Below, one piece after another: positions 1-4,818 of a stretch of 5,415 bases of DNA. A program made the position numbers and the translations under genes. Location of the stretch: assembly GCA_905479905.1 (NCBI GenBank), contig CAJQOK010000524.1, forward strand, positions 1 to 5,415, in the 5' to 3' direction. Position 1 is the stretch's first letter, and every line of letters starts with the position of its first letter. The notes below the pieces were generated by a model. That model saw nothing but the letters and a program-made list of their open reading frames with translations. It had not been told where the DNA came from and ran no database searches. This stretch comes from an uncultured Aliterella sp. (GTDB lineage Bacteria; Cyanobacteriota; Cyanobacteriia; Cyanobacteriales; Chroococcidiopsidaceae).

Positions 1-443
1 CGCTTTCCGTAAACTTTCCCTACTTCACTAGCGCAAGTATCCGATAGTTTGGTACTAAAACTTGCCACATAACCTAACAGTAACAATGGTGTAATTGATT
101 TTGCCCCTAATACTACTCCCACCGCACATAGAGCCGCCGTCAGCGCCGAACCCCAGACATTTTCTGGGCCTCTCGCTCCCGATCGCTTTTCGGCAATTCC
201 TTCAGCTTCTTTTTGCGCCAAACCAATGCGCGTAACGCCCGAACCGACTAAAAAGTAAAATAAAACAACTATATATCCCTGCCAACCTAAACTACCCCAA
301 ATTAATACCCCTAGTATCCAGGCGTGAAATAACCCGGCGTTTGTAAGGAGTTTTTTGGGAGCAATCAGAGCAATAGTTAGCAAAACTGTGTTCAATACCA
401 CAGCAATTAACCAAGGATTTAGCGCATAAATTGGAGATAGCAT
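1..443 (-). CDS. DUF92 (TIGR00297) family integral membrane protein, VTE6-like; C-terminus cut by window edge
   Basis: Reading the minus strand from ATG at 443-441 gives 147 open codons to the window edge, so only the N-terminal part is visible. Hydrophobic segments lie near residues 11-28, 40-70, 100-113 and 117-130, which indicates an inner- or thylakoid-membrane protein. The family signature is clear: a QKEAEGIAEKRSGARGPENV stretch (residues 77-96) and SDTCASEVGKVYGK (134-147), with acidic and small residues in the second segment. From established knowledge, this is the DUF92 family; the plant member VTE6 is a phytyl-phosphate kinase that recycles phytol from chlorophyll breakdown into tocopherol and phylloquinone. 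That this copy has the same activity is inference. No strong Shine-Dalgarno sequence precedes the ATG, and no other ATG lies nearby. The gene is divergent from the VOC gene at 471. Confidence 0.85.
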   Translation of the reverse strand, partial: MLSPIYALNPWLIAVVLNTVLLTIALIAPKKLLTNAGLFHAWILGVLIWGSLGWQGYIVVLFYFLVGSGVTRIGLAQKEAEGIAEKRSGARGPENVWGSALTAALCAVGVVLGAKSITPLLLLGYVASFSTKLSDTCASEVGKVYGK

Positions 444-470
444 TAATTACCAGCCTGTAAATTTTGAGCC

Positions 471-905
471 GTGAATCAAACTTTATTCCATCTTGCCTTT
501 CCTGTCACCGATATTGCTCAAACAAAAGCCTTTTATGTCGATGGGTTGGGTTGCATTCCTGGACGAGAAACTCATCATGCTTTAATTCTTAATTTATACG
601 GTCATCAATTAGTAGCTCACATGACTAAAGAGGAGCTTTCACCGCAAAAAGCTATTTATCCCCGACACTTTGGTTTAGTTTTTACATCCGAGCAAGACTT
701 TGAAAATTTGCTACAAAAGTCGAGAGATTGGGCGCTACTTTTTCGAGAAGAACCCAAGCACCGCTTTACTGGTTCACCTTTAGAGCATCGTACCTTTTTT
801 TTAGAAGATCCTTTTTACAATTTGCTGGAGTTTAAATACTATCGTTATCCTGCGGCAATTTTTGGTAGTCATGATTATGCCCAAATTGGCGATCGCGCTA
901 ACTAA
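471..905 (+). CDS. VOC family (glyoxalase/dioxygenase-fold) protein
   Basis: A 144-residue protein of the vicinal-oxygen-chelate fold, made of two beta-alpha-beta-beta-beta modules. It starts NQTLFHLAFPVTD, where His7 sits at the usual first metal-ligand position. FYVDGLGC (21-28) is the typical helix-to-strand turn. PRHFGLVF (64-71) supplies a second His (His66), and FYNLLEFKYY (115-124) ends with the conserved Glu120. A His-His-Glu metal site is therefore plausible, but the substrate is unknown. Relatives are annotated loosely as glyoxalase, bleomycin-resistance or extradiol-dioxygenase-like proteins, and none of these reactions can be chosen here. The start is GTG. An in-frame TGA at 465-467 lies just upstream, and the next downstream start would remove His7, so GTG at 471 is well supported. 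No Shine-Dalgarno is visible. The last codons carry a HIP1 octamer. Confidence 0.85.
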   Translation: MNQTLFHLAFPVTDIAQTKAFYVDGLGCIPGRETHHALILNLYGHQLVAHMTKEELSPQKAIYPRHFGLVFTSEQDFENLLQKSRDWALLFREEPKHRFTGSPLEHRTFFLEDPFYNLLEFKYYRYPAAIFGSHDYAQIGDRAN

Positions 906-909
906 GCTA

Positions 910-1506
910 TTATTCCTCTAAAGCTTCAGCTACTATACTCAGACATCTTGGGTCTGTTACCATCCAATCATGACGCAATACTGGTAGTTGAATATTTTTC
1001 CCTACAGGTAGCTCGGAACTATTGGCTGGAATAATTATTAAATCGTAAGGTGTCCAAATTGATGTGAAGTTTAGGCGCTCTAGCATCTCTACATCTTGCC
1101 TTAAGTCTTGCAAAAAGGCGCTATTAGGTCGCATTTGCACGCAGCCTGGACTCTGGGAAAACTGAGCTATCCAAGTTCCTTGATGGGGAGACGCTATAGT
1201 AATAAAGCTTTTTACTCGTTCTATTCCCCCCAATCTTTGGATGTAATAGCGGCTAACAATTCCCCCCATGCTAAAACCAATTACACTTAGCTTTTCTTCA
1301 GGTGCAAAAGTTGTGTTTACATAATCAGCTACCTGTTTGGCTAATTTGTCAAGAGGCAATTTACCATTGCTCGGCAACAAATCGAGATCGTACACTGACC
1401 AACCAAGCTTTATTAAACTTGGAGCCATTGTTTGAAAAATTGCCCTTGTATCATTCAATCCATGAACTAATAGTACGCATTTGCGAGTTTTCAAACTTGT
1501 CGTCAT
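910..1506 (-). CDS. alpha/beta-hydrolase, lipase/esterase-like
   Basis: A 198-residue protein with the alpha/beta-hydrolase core. LLVHGLND (12-19) is the oxyanion-hole HG motif. GFSMGG (77-82) is the nucleophile elbow, with Ser79 as nucleophile. TPYDLIIIP (152-160) offers Asp155, and LRHDWMV (177-183) offers His179, which completes a Ser-Asp-His triad. ASPHQGT (105-111) is typical of LipA/PGAP1-like lipases (known family feature). There is no signal peptide, so it is probably cytoplasmic. At under 200 residues it is compact, with little room for a lid. Substrate is unknown; an acyl-ester or lipid substrate is inferred. The start is ATG at 1506-1504. A GGA-type Shine-Dalgarno (rc of 1508-1512) ends only one or two bases before it, which is unusually close; a TTG at codon 5 is an alternative start, with about 13 nt from the same GGA. 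It converges on the VOC gene with 4 bp between stop codons. Confidence 0.9.
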   Translation of the reverse strand: MTTSLKTRKCVLLVHGLNDTRAIFQTMAPSLIKLGWSVYDLDLLPSNGKLPLDKLAKQVADYVNTTFAPEEKLSVIGFSMGGIVSRYYIQRLGGIERVKSFITIASPHQGTWIAQFSQSPGCVQMRPNSAFLQDLRQDVEMLERLNFTSIWTPYDLIIIPANSSELPVGKNIQLPVLRHDWMVTDPRCLSIVAEALEE

Positions 1507-1531
1507 ATCCTTTTAAATAAATAATTTCTAA

Positions 1532-1560
1532 TTAATACTTGAGCTAGAGGATTTAGTTAA
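1532..1560 (-). promoter_or_regulatory. candidate sigma70-type promoter for the lipase gene
   Basis: On the minus strand TTAACT (1560-1555) and TATTAA (1537-1532) are separated by exactly 17 bp. Each matches the -35 or -10 consensus at 4 of 6 positions. Transcription would begin about 20 bases before the ATG at 1506. In AT-rich DNA such matches arise by chance, so this is only a candidate. A direct repeat TGAGCTAG lies in its spacer (1540-1547) and just upstream of its -35 (1566-1573). Confidence 0.25.
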
Positions 1561-1678
1561 GGTACTGAGCTAGTGTGTATTTCGACTTTAACCCAGTGAA
1601 ATCTGTACCTCTTAATTAAATCTTTTCTATACATAGGTGACTATTTACTAAGTAATTCCCCATCTTATTGTTTTAATC

Positions 1679-1700
1679 AATTAAGTATTAATGCTTAATT
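1679..1700. repeat. inverted repeat AATTAAG-N8-CTTAATT
   Basis: Two perfect 7-nt arms (1679-1685 and 1694-1700) flank an 8-nt centre that is itself nearly self-complementary, giving an almost continuous 22-bp palindrome. No T-run follows on either side, so it does not look like a terminator. It could be an operator for either divergent gene, or chance in AT-rich DNA. Confidence 0.4.
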
Positions 1701-1717
1701 ATATCTTTGTATAAGTT

Positions 1718-1731
1718 TTGTTAACAATTGT
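1718..1731. repeat. overlapping palindromes TTGTTAACAA and ACAATTGT
   Basis: A perfect 10-bp palindrome (1718-1727) overlaps a perfect 8-bp palindrome (1724-1731). The half-site TTGTTAA recurs at 1907-1913, just before the ribosome binding site of the repeat-protein gene. It is a possible transcription-factor site, but no known cyanobacterial consensus is recognised. Confidence 0.3.
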
Positions 1732-1931
1732 CTAATAATCTTGCAACAAGTGACGTTAAAAAATCATAATTAGTTTTGACTGAGTGCAAGTTGCAGTTAA
1801 CCTAAGAAGCAATTTGATAATAAGTAGATTGTTCAAATCAAAAAAACACCATCACAAAAAGCCAATACTTTTTGCATAAAAAAGATTTTGTTGTAACTTT
1901 AATTCATTGTTAAAAAATAGGAGAAATTATA

Positions 1932-2612
1932 ATGATTGATAATTCTAAAAAAATATTGACGGGAACATTATCTTTTTTTGTCGGGTTGCTTGCAGGTAAA
2001 AAAGCCCAAACTGATAAACAAGTAAATCCCTCTGTTGCTAAACCAAAAAAACGTAGCGGCTATTTCATGGAGCTTGATGAATCGGAAGATGCTAACTTGT
2101 TAACGCAACCAGTAGCCGCCGTAAAACAAGCTGTAGAAAAAACTAAAAATGCTACTGTTGAAGCAGCAAAGCAAGTATCAGAAACAGTAAAAACATCCCA
2201 GCCAGTAACCGCCGCCAAACAATCTGTAGAAAAAGCTAAAACATCAGAGCCAGTAGCCACCGCCAAGCAAGCGGTAGCAAAAGCTAAAACATCCGAGCCA
2301 GGAGCCGCCAAACAAGTAGAAAAAGCTAAGACCTCTGAATCTGGTCAAAAAGTAGCAGCAACTGCCGAACCTGTAGCTGCTAAAAAGAGTAAAGTTGAGT
2401 TAGTGCAAACAGCAGAAGGGTTGAAAGCAGAACCAGCAAAACCTAGTCCATCTATAGCAGCAAGCAGCAACGGACAAAACAAAACTGAAACAACTTTTGC
2501 ACCCAAGTATCTTAACCCAGCCAATAGTTCGACTAGCCGTCGTCGCCCTGGAGCAAATATGACTAACTTCCTTGATATGGCAAATCAGGTAAAAAAACAA
2601 ACTAAAGATTAG
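1932..2612 (+). CDS. Ala/Lys-rich repeat protein with hydrophobic N-terminus, function unknown
   Basis: I do not recognise this 226-residue protein. The start is firm: AGGAGA at 1919-1924, a 7-nt spacer, then ATG. Residues 8-21 (ILTGTLSFFVGLLAG) form one short hydrophobic stretch flanked by Lys pairs, so it may be a membrane anchor or a hydrophobic helix like that opening YtxH-type proteins. Residues 58-133 are repeats of about 16 residues, clearest as TSQPVTAAKQSVEKAK (88-103), TSEPVATAKQAVAKAK (104-119) and a 14-residue copy (120-133). They are rich in Ala, Lys, Val and Glu and could form amphipathic helices or be disordered, somewhat like LEA or apolipoprotein-type repeats. A low-complexity linker (134-186) leads to a C-terminus of different character (189-223) with FAPKYLNP, SRRRPGANM and FLDMANQV, which looks like a conserved recognition motif. 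There is no Cys or Trp. Membrane association, stress protection or scaffolding are all possible; none is shown. Confidence 0.8.
   Translation: MIDNSKKILTGTLSFFVGLLAGKKAQTDKQVNPSVAKPKKRSGYFMELDESEDANLLTQPVAAVKQAVEKTKNATVEAAKQVSETVKTSQPVTAAKQSVEKAKTSEPVATAKQAVAKAKTSEPGAAKQVEKAKTSESGQKVAATAEPVAAKKSKVELVQTAEGLKAEPAKPSPSIAASSNGQNKTETTFAPKYLNPANSSTSRRRPGANMTNFLDMANQVKKQTKD
2193..2330 (+). repeat. 48-bp in-frame tandem repeat (three copies, last one 42 bp)
   Basis: Copies lie at 2193-2240, 2241-2288 and 2289-2330. By eye the first two agree at about 40 of 48 bases, and the third lacks two codons. Older, more diverged units (residues 58-72 and 73-87, 2103-2192) precede them. Because the unit is a whole number of codons, copy number can change without breaking the frame. 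The antisense strand is open across the repeats, which gives spurious minus-strand reading frames. Confidence 0.8.
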
Positions 2613-2621
2613 TTAGAGTTA

Positions 2622-2651
2622 AGAGGAGAAAATTTATTTCTCCTCTATTTT
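2622..2651 (+). terminator. intrinsic terminator shared by convergent genes
   Basis: Perfect 10-bp stem AGAGGAGAAA (2622-2631) / TTTCTCCTCT (2637-2646) with a 5-nt loop, followed by ATTTT. It begins 10 nt after the stop codon of the repeat-protein gene, so it fits as its terminator. The right arm is also the last coding triplets of the opposing TPR gene, whose stop codon (2636-2634) falls in the loop and left-arm junction region. For the minus strand the T-run is poorer, so termination in that direction is less certain. Confidence 0.75.
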
Positions 2652-3722
2652 ATTAGCAGCTTTAATCGCGACTAGAGTGCTGTACAAAGTAAATGCTGAA
2701 TCCCAAGTTGATGGAGTGCGGCGCAAAAGACGAATATGAGCAGGAATGCGCTTTAATAGTTCGATTTGGTCGATTATAGTTTCCGCAAAAGGAAAAAAAT
2801 CAGACCAAATTGGAGTAGATGGTAGTTGAAGGGAGAGAAAATCGAGCAGGCTATTCCAGCTAATTCTAATGGTTGAGCGATAGCATTTATCGATCTTTGT
2901 AACGCCTTTCTGGTATTGGTAGCTATGATCGTGGATACGCAAAATACAACCTCGACTAGGCAGAAGTAAATCGCAAAAGTGAGCGTAGTCTTGAGTTTTG
3001 GTTTTGCGCTGAAGTTTTCCCCGCACATCTCGATCTACTACTTGTTCAAAAATAGGTAATAATCCTAAAGTGCGATCGCTTACTTCCGACCAATTGAAAG
3101 TCATAGCGCCCATTTGACCTTGTTCGTTTTGGCAAATGACGGTAGCTTGAGGTTCGGCGTACTGAAAATAGCTAACTTGAAAAATGCGGATTTGGTTAAT
3201 TTCTGCCAGAGTTGCCCAAATACAAGGAATACCCACAGCGCAGAGTTGCTGACCTAAAAATTTTAATTCACCAATCGCCCCGCTTTTATAAAACCGCCAA
3301 CCGCGACTAGGAAGTTGTAGCCGTGCGGCGTAGGGTTCTATTTGCATAATTTGAGCAAAGTTTTGAGCCGCTACAGTTTTATTTTCACTAGCTATAGATT
3401 CTAAAACTAATACACCTAATTGATTATTATTGGGCTGCGTAGTAGCTTGAGCAATCCCCCGTTGCCCAAGTTCTTGAATTTGGGTTTCTAGGCGCTGTAA
3501 ACTTTGACGTGTTCGAGCTAAAAGTTTTGTATTAGTAACGTTTTTTAGGAGTTTTCGATAGATATTTTGGGCGGCTTCTAGTTCGCCTAGCTCCTCATAC
3601 AGTCTTCCTGCGTAAAATTGCACCCAAGGGTTATCGGGGGATGTTTGCAATAATGGTTGCAATAGTTGGGCGGCGACCCCGTAATCTTGGCGTTCAAAAG
3701 CAGCGATAACATCGTCAAGCAT
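2634..3722 (-). CDS. tetratricopeptide-repeat protein with uncharacterised C-terminal domain
   Basis: A 362-residue soluble protein without a signal peptide. Residues 1-66 form two TPR-like helical hairpins: AFERQDYGVAAQLLQPLL, then NPWVQFYAGRLYEELGELEA, with the expected small and aromatic positions. A Gln-rich coiled stretch (70-100) follows. The remaining 260 residues form a globular domain I do not recognise, with LQLPSRGWRFYKSG (135-148), CAVGIPCIWATLAEI (161-175) and LRIHDHSYQY (261-270) as its most distinctive stretches. TPRs mediate protein-protein contacts (known); the partner is unknown. It follows rsmE on the same strand after 62 bp, so co-transcription is plausible, although an own promoter in that gap cannot be excluded. 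The ATG at 3722-3720 lacks an obvious Shine-Dalgarno. As I recall, similar TPR proteins next to rsmE occur in other cyanobacteria; this is unverified here. The 3' end overlaps the terminator hairpin of the convergent gene. Confidence 0.8.
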   Translation of the reverse strand: MLDDVIAAFERQDYGVAAQLLQPLLQTSPDNPWVQFYAGRLYEELGELEAAQNIYRKLLKNVTNTKLLARTRQSLQRLETQIQELGQRGIAQATTQPNNNQLGVLVLESIASENKTVAAQNFAQIMQIEPYAARLQLPSRGWRFYKSGAIGELKFLGQQLCAVGIPCIWATLAEINQIRIFQVSYFQYAEPQATVICQNEQGQMGAMTFNWSEVSDRTLGLLPIFEQVVDRDVRGKLQRKTKTQDYAHFCDLLLPSRGCILRIHDHSYQYQKGVTKIDKCYRSTIRISWNSLLDFLSLQLPSTPIWSDFFPFAETIIDQIELLKRIPAHIRLLRRTPSTWDSAFTLYSTLVAIKAANKIEEK

Positions 3723-3784
3723 AGCGATGAAAATAGGTATAAAAAAGCTAAAATCCCAGTTTACTCGCTCAATATAACTCTTAA

Positions 3785-4501
3785 TTATTTTTCAGTTTCA
3801 AAAGCCGCCGCCACAATAGACAAAGCAACAATAGGGGCGGTAACGGCTCTTAAAATGCGGCTTCCCAAAGAAACCTTTTGAAACCCCAAATCAAGCGCTT
3901 TGTCAATTTCTGCCCCTGTCCAGCCTCCTTCGCAGCCAATAGCGATCGCAATTTCCCCACTTTGCCCAGAATTAATTGCCTTTAGTAAATGGGGATGTTC
4001 GCCCCGCGCCACGCACAAATAACGATAATTGCCGTCAACAGTAGCAATCGCCGAACTAAAAGCCACAGGCTCTAAAATAGCTGGGATAATTGCCCTTTCT
4101 GATTGTTCCGCCGCTTCAGTGGCAATTCGCCGCCACCTTTGTAGTTTTTGGGGACTGGGATTAAGAATAGTGCGATCGCTTATTACGGGCATAATTGTTG
4201 TTACCCCTAGTTCTGTACAGCAACGGACTACTTCATCAAAGCCATTTCCTTTAGGTAAAGCGGCAATTAAAGTAATGGCTACAGGTAATTCGCTTGTAAC
4301 TTCTAGCGGCTCTAAAATGCGCCCTTGTTGGGCTTCTAGCGCCGCCAGCCACGAATTACCCTGACCATCCATAGCAATAAAAGACTCGCCCTCTTTCAGC
4401 CGCAAAACGTGGCCCAAATAGTGGAGTTGTTCTCGTTTTAGCAAAATTGTTTGCTCTTGCAACTGAGAAAATGCGATCGCAAGTCTTTGTAATTGTGCCA
4501 T
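3785..4501 (-). CDS. rsmE: 16S rRNA (uracil(1498)-N(3))-methyltransferase RsmE
   Basis: At 238 residues this is the normal RsmE length. The enzyme uses S-adenosylmethionine to methylate N3 of U1498 in helix 44 of 16S rRNA, in the decoding centre of the 30S subunit (known for the family). The N-terminal PUA-like RNA-binding part includes HYLGHVLRLKEGE (27-39). The SPOUT methyltransferase part shows LPKGNGFDEVVRCCTELGV (82-100), RWRRIATEAAEQSER (122-136), the knot motif IGCEGGWTGAEID (188-200) and SLGSRILRAVTAP (211-223). Two positions differ from the common bacterial forms IGPEGG and RILRxETA: Cys190 and Val220. I believe the RAVTAP form is common in cyanobacteria, so activity is still expected. 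The ATG shares its first base with the stop codon of the sir tail frame (TAATG), which suggests translational coupling. Two HIP1 octamers fall in loop-coding or strand-coding positions, one more near the start. Confidence 0.95.
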   Translation of the reverse strand: MAQLQRLAIAFSQLQEQTILLKREQLHYLGHVLRLKEGESFIAMDGQGNSWLAALEAQQGRILEPLEVTSELPVAITLIAALPKGNGFDEVVRCCTELGVTTIMPVISDRTILNPSPQKLQRWRRIATEAAEQSERAIIPAILEPVAFSSAIATVDGNYRYLCVARGEHPHLLKAINSGQSGEIAIAIGCEGGWTGAEIDKALDLGFQKVSLGSRILRAVTAPIVALSIVAAAFETEK

Positions 4502-4818
4502 TAATCAGCTTTCAAATAAGCCTCAATTGCAGCGTTGGCAATTTGAGTCATCGATTTACCTTGGCTAGTAGCGGCGGCTTTTAGTTGGAGATAAATGTCA
4601 TCGCTTAAGCTAAGGCGACGGCGCAATTTATTTTTAGCTGTAGTGGTGTTGCCAATAGCGACTAATTGCCCGTTAGAATCATCGGTAACGGCAGAATCTG
4701 CCATTGCTTCGACTAAACCATCGCTATCATCGGTGGAGTAAGCTTCAACGACGTTTTCTACTTCATAATTGGCGGCAAATTCACGGATTGCATCAAAGCC
4801 CAGGCGATTGAAAAACAA
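4501..4818 (-). CDS. sir: C-terminal segment of ferredoxin-sulfite reductase in the shifted frame, with acidic linker and RHH-like tail
   Basis: This frame carries the missing end of Sir: [16 protein letters not shown] (residues 4-19 of the frame), which matches the usual Sir C-terminus of the type GFDALREF. It is followed by an acidic, Asp/Ser-rich linker (20-60) with two TDDS copies and then a ribbon-helix-helix-like module (64-103). The only start at its 5' end is a TTG (4818-4816) inside the homopolymer region, with no Shine-Dalgarno, so I read it as the continuation of sir rather than a separate gene. If it were translated alone, the better start would be the ATG at frame codon 39 (about 4704), which would give a 67-residue small RHH protein. 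The stop TAA (4503-4501) overlaps the rsmE ATG. Persistence of this frame for over 100 codons argues that the break is recent or an error. Confidence 0.7.
   Translation of the reverse strand: MFFNRLGFDAIREFAANYEVENVVEAYSTDDSDGLVEAMADSAVTDDSNGQLVAIGNTTTAKNKLRRRLSLSDDIYLQLKAAATSQGKSMTQIANAAIEAYLKAD
4504..4632 (-). other. ribbon-helix-helix (CopG/Arc-like) domain at the end of sir
   Basis: The last about 43 residues of the shifted sir frame show the RHH pattern. A basic, alternating strand RRRLSLSDD (66-74) leads into helix A ([12 protein letters not shown], 75-86). A GKS turn (87-89) precedes helix B ([13 protein letters not shown], 90-102). Spacing and length match small RHH DNA-binding modules, which dimerise through the strand and place its basic or polar residues in the DNA major groove (known for the fold). 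DNA binding by this copy is inference from pattern only. Confidence 0.65.

Larger units (their letters stand above)
1507..1931. other. AT-rich intergenic region, no gene seen
   Basis: This 425-bp spacer separates two divergently transcribed genes, the lipase (minus) and the repeat protein (plus), so it should hold both promoters. I found no convincing ORF, tRNA or known riboswitch. For the plus gene one possible promoter is TTGCAA (1741-1746), an 18-bp spacer, then CATAAT (1765-1770); this would leave a leader of about 155 nt. A TTGACT at 1776-1781 and a GATAAT at 1816-1821 are other loose matches that do not pair well. Short palindromes lie at 1679-1700 and 1718-1731, and an A/T-rich hairpin (CAAAAAG / CTTTTTG, 1855-1874) lies in the presumed leader. 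All regulatory roles here are inference. Confidence 0.6.
889..4480. repeat. HIP1 octamers GCGATCGC, five dispersed copies
   Basis: Perfect copies lie at 889-896, 3072-3079, 3942-3949, 4172-4179 and 4473-4480, all inside coding sequence. High density of this octamer is a hallmark of many cyanobacterial genomes (known). The copies at 3072 and 4172 share a longer context and encode Ser-Asp-Arg-Thr in both the TPR gene and rsmE; those at 3942 and 4473 encode Ala-Ile-Ala. Confidence 0.95.

Noticed and set aside
904..926. Terminator between the convergent VOC and lipase genes
   Set aside because: The only hairpin (AAGCT / AGCTT) has a 5-bp stem, a 13-nt loop and no T-run.
1855..1874. Hairpin CAAAAAG / CTTTTTG as terminator or riboswitch
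   Set aside because: The stem is nearly all A-T, it is not followed by a T-run on the plus strand, and no known riboswitch pattern is visible.
2060..2311. Minus-strand open frame across the repeat-protein gene
   Set aside because: It is an antisense shadow created by the periodic Ala/Lys codons; composition is unnatural and there is no start signal.
2193..2330. CRISPR-like direct repeats
   Set aside because: The units are contiguous, coding, in-frame and lack unique spacers.
4029..4364. Plus-strand open frame inside rsmE
   Set aside because: It is antisense to a clearly recognised gene and has no motif or ribosome binding site.
4501..4818. The 105-codon frame as an independent gene starting at TTG 4818
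   Set aside because: The TTG sits in the frameshift homopolymer without a ribosome binding site, and its first residues match the Sir C-terminus, so it is the displaced end of sir.
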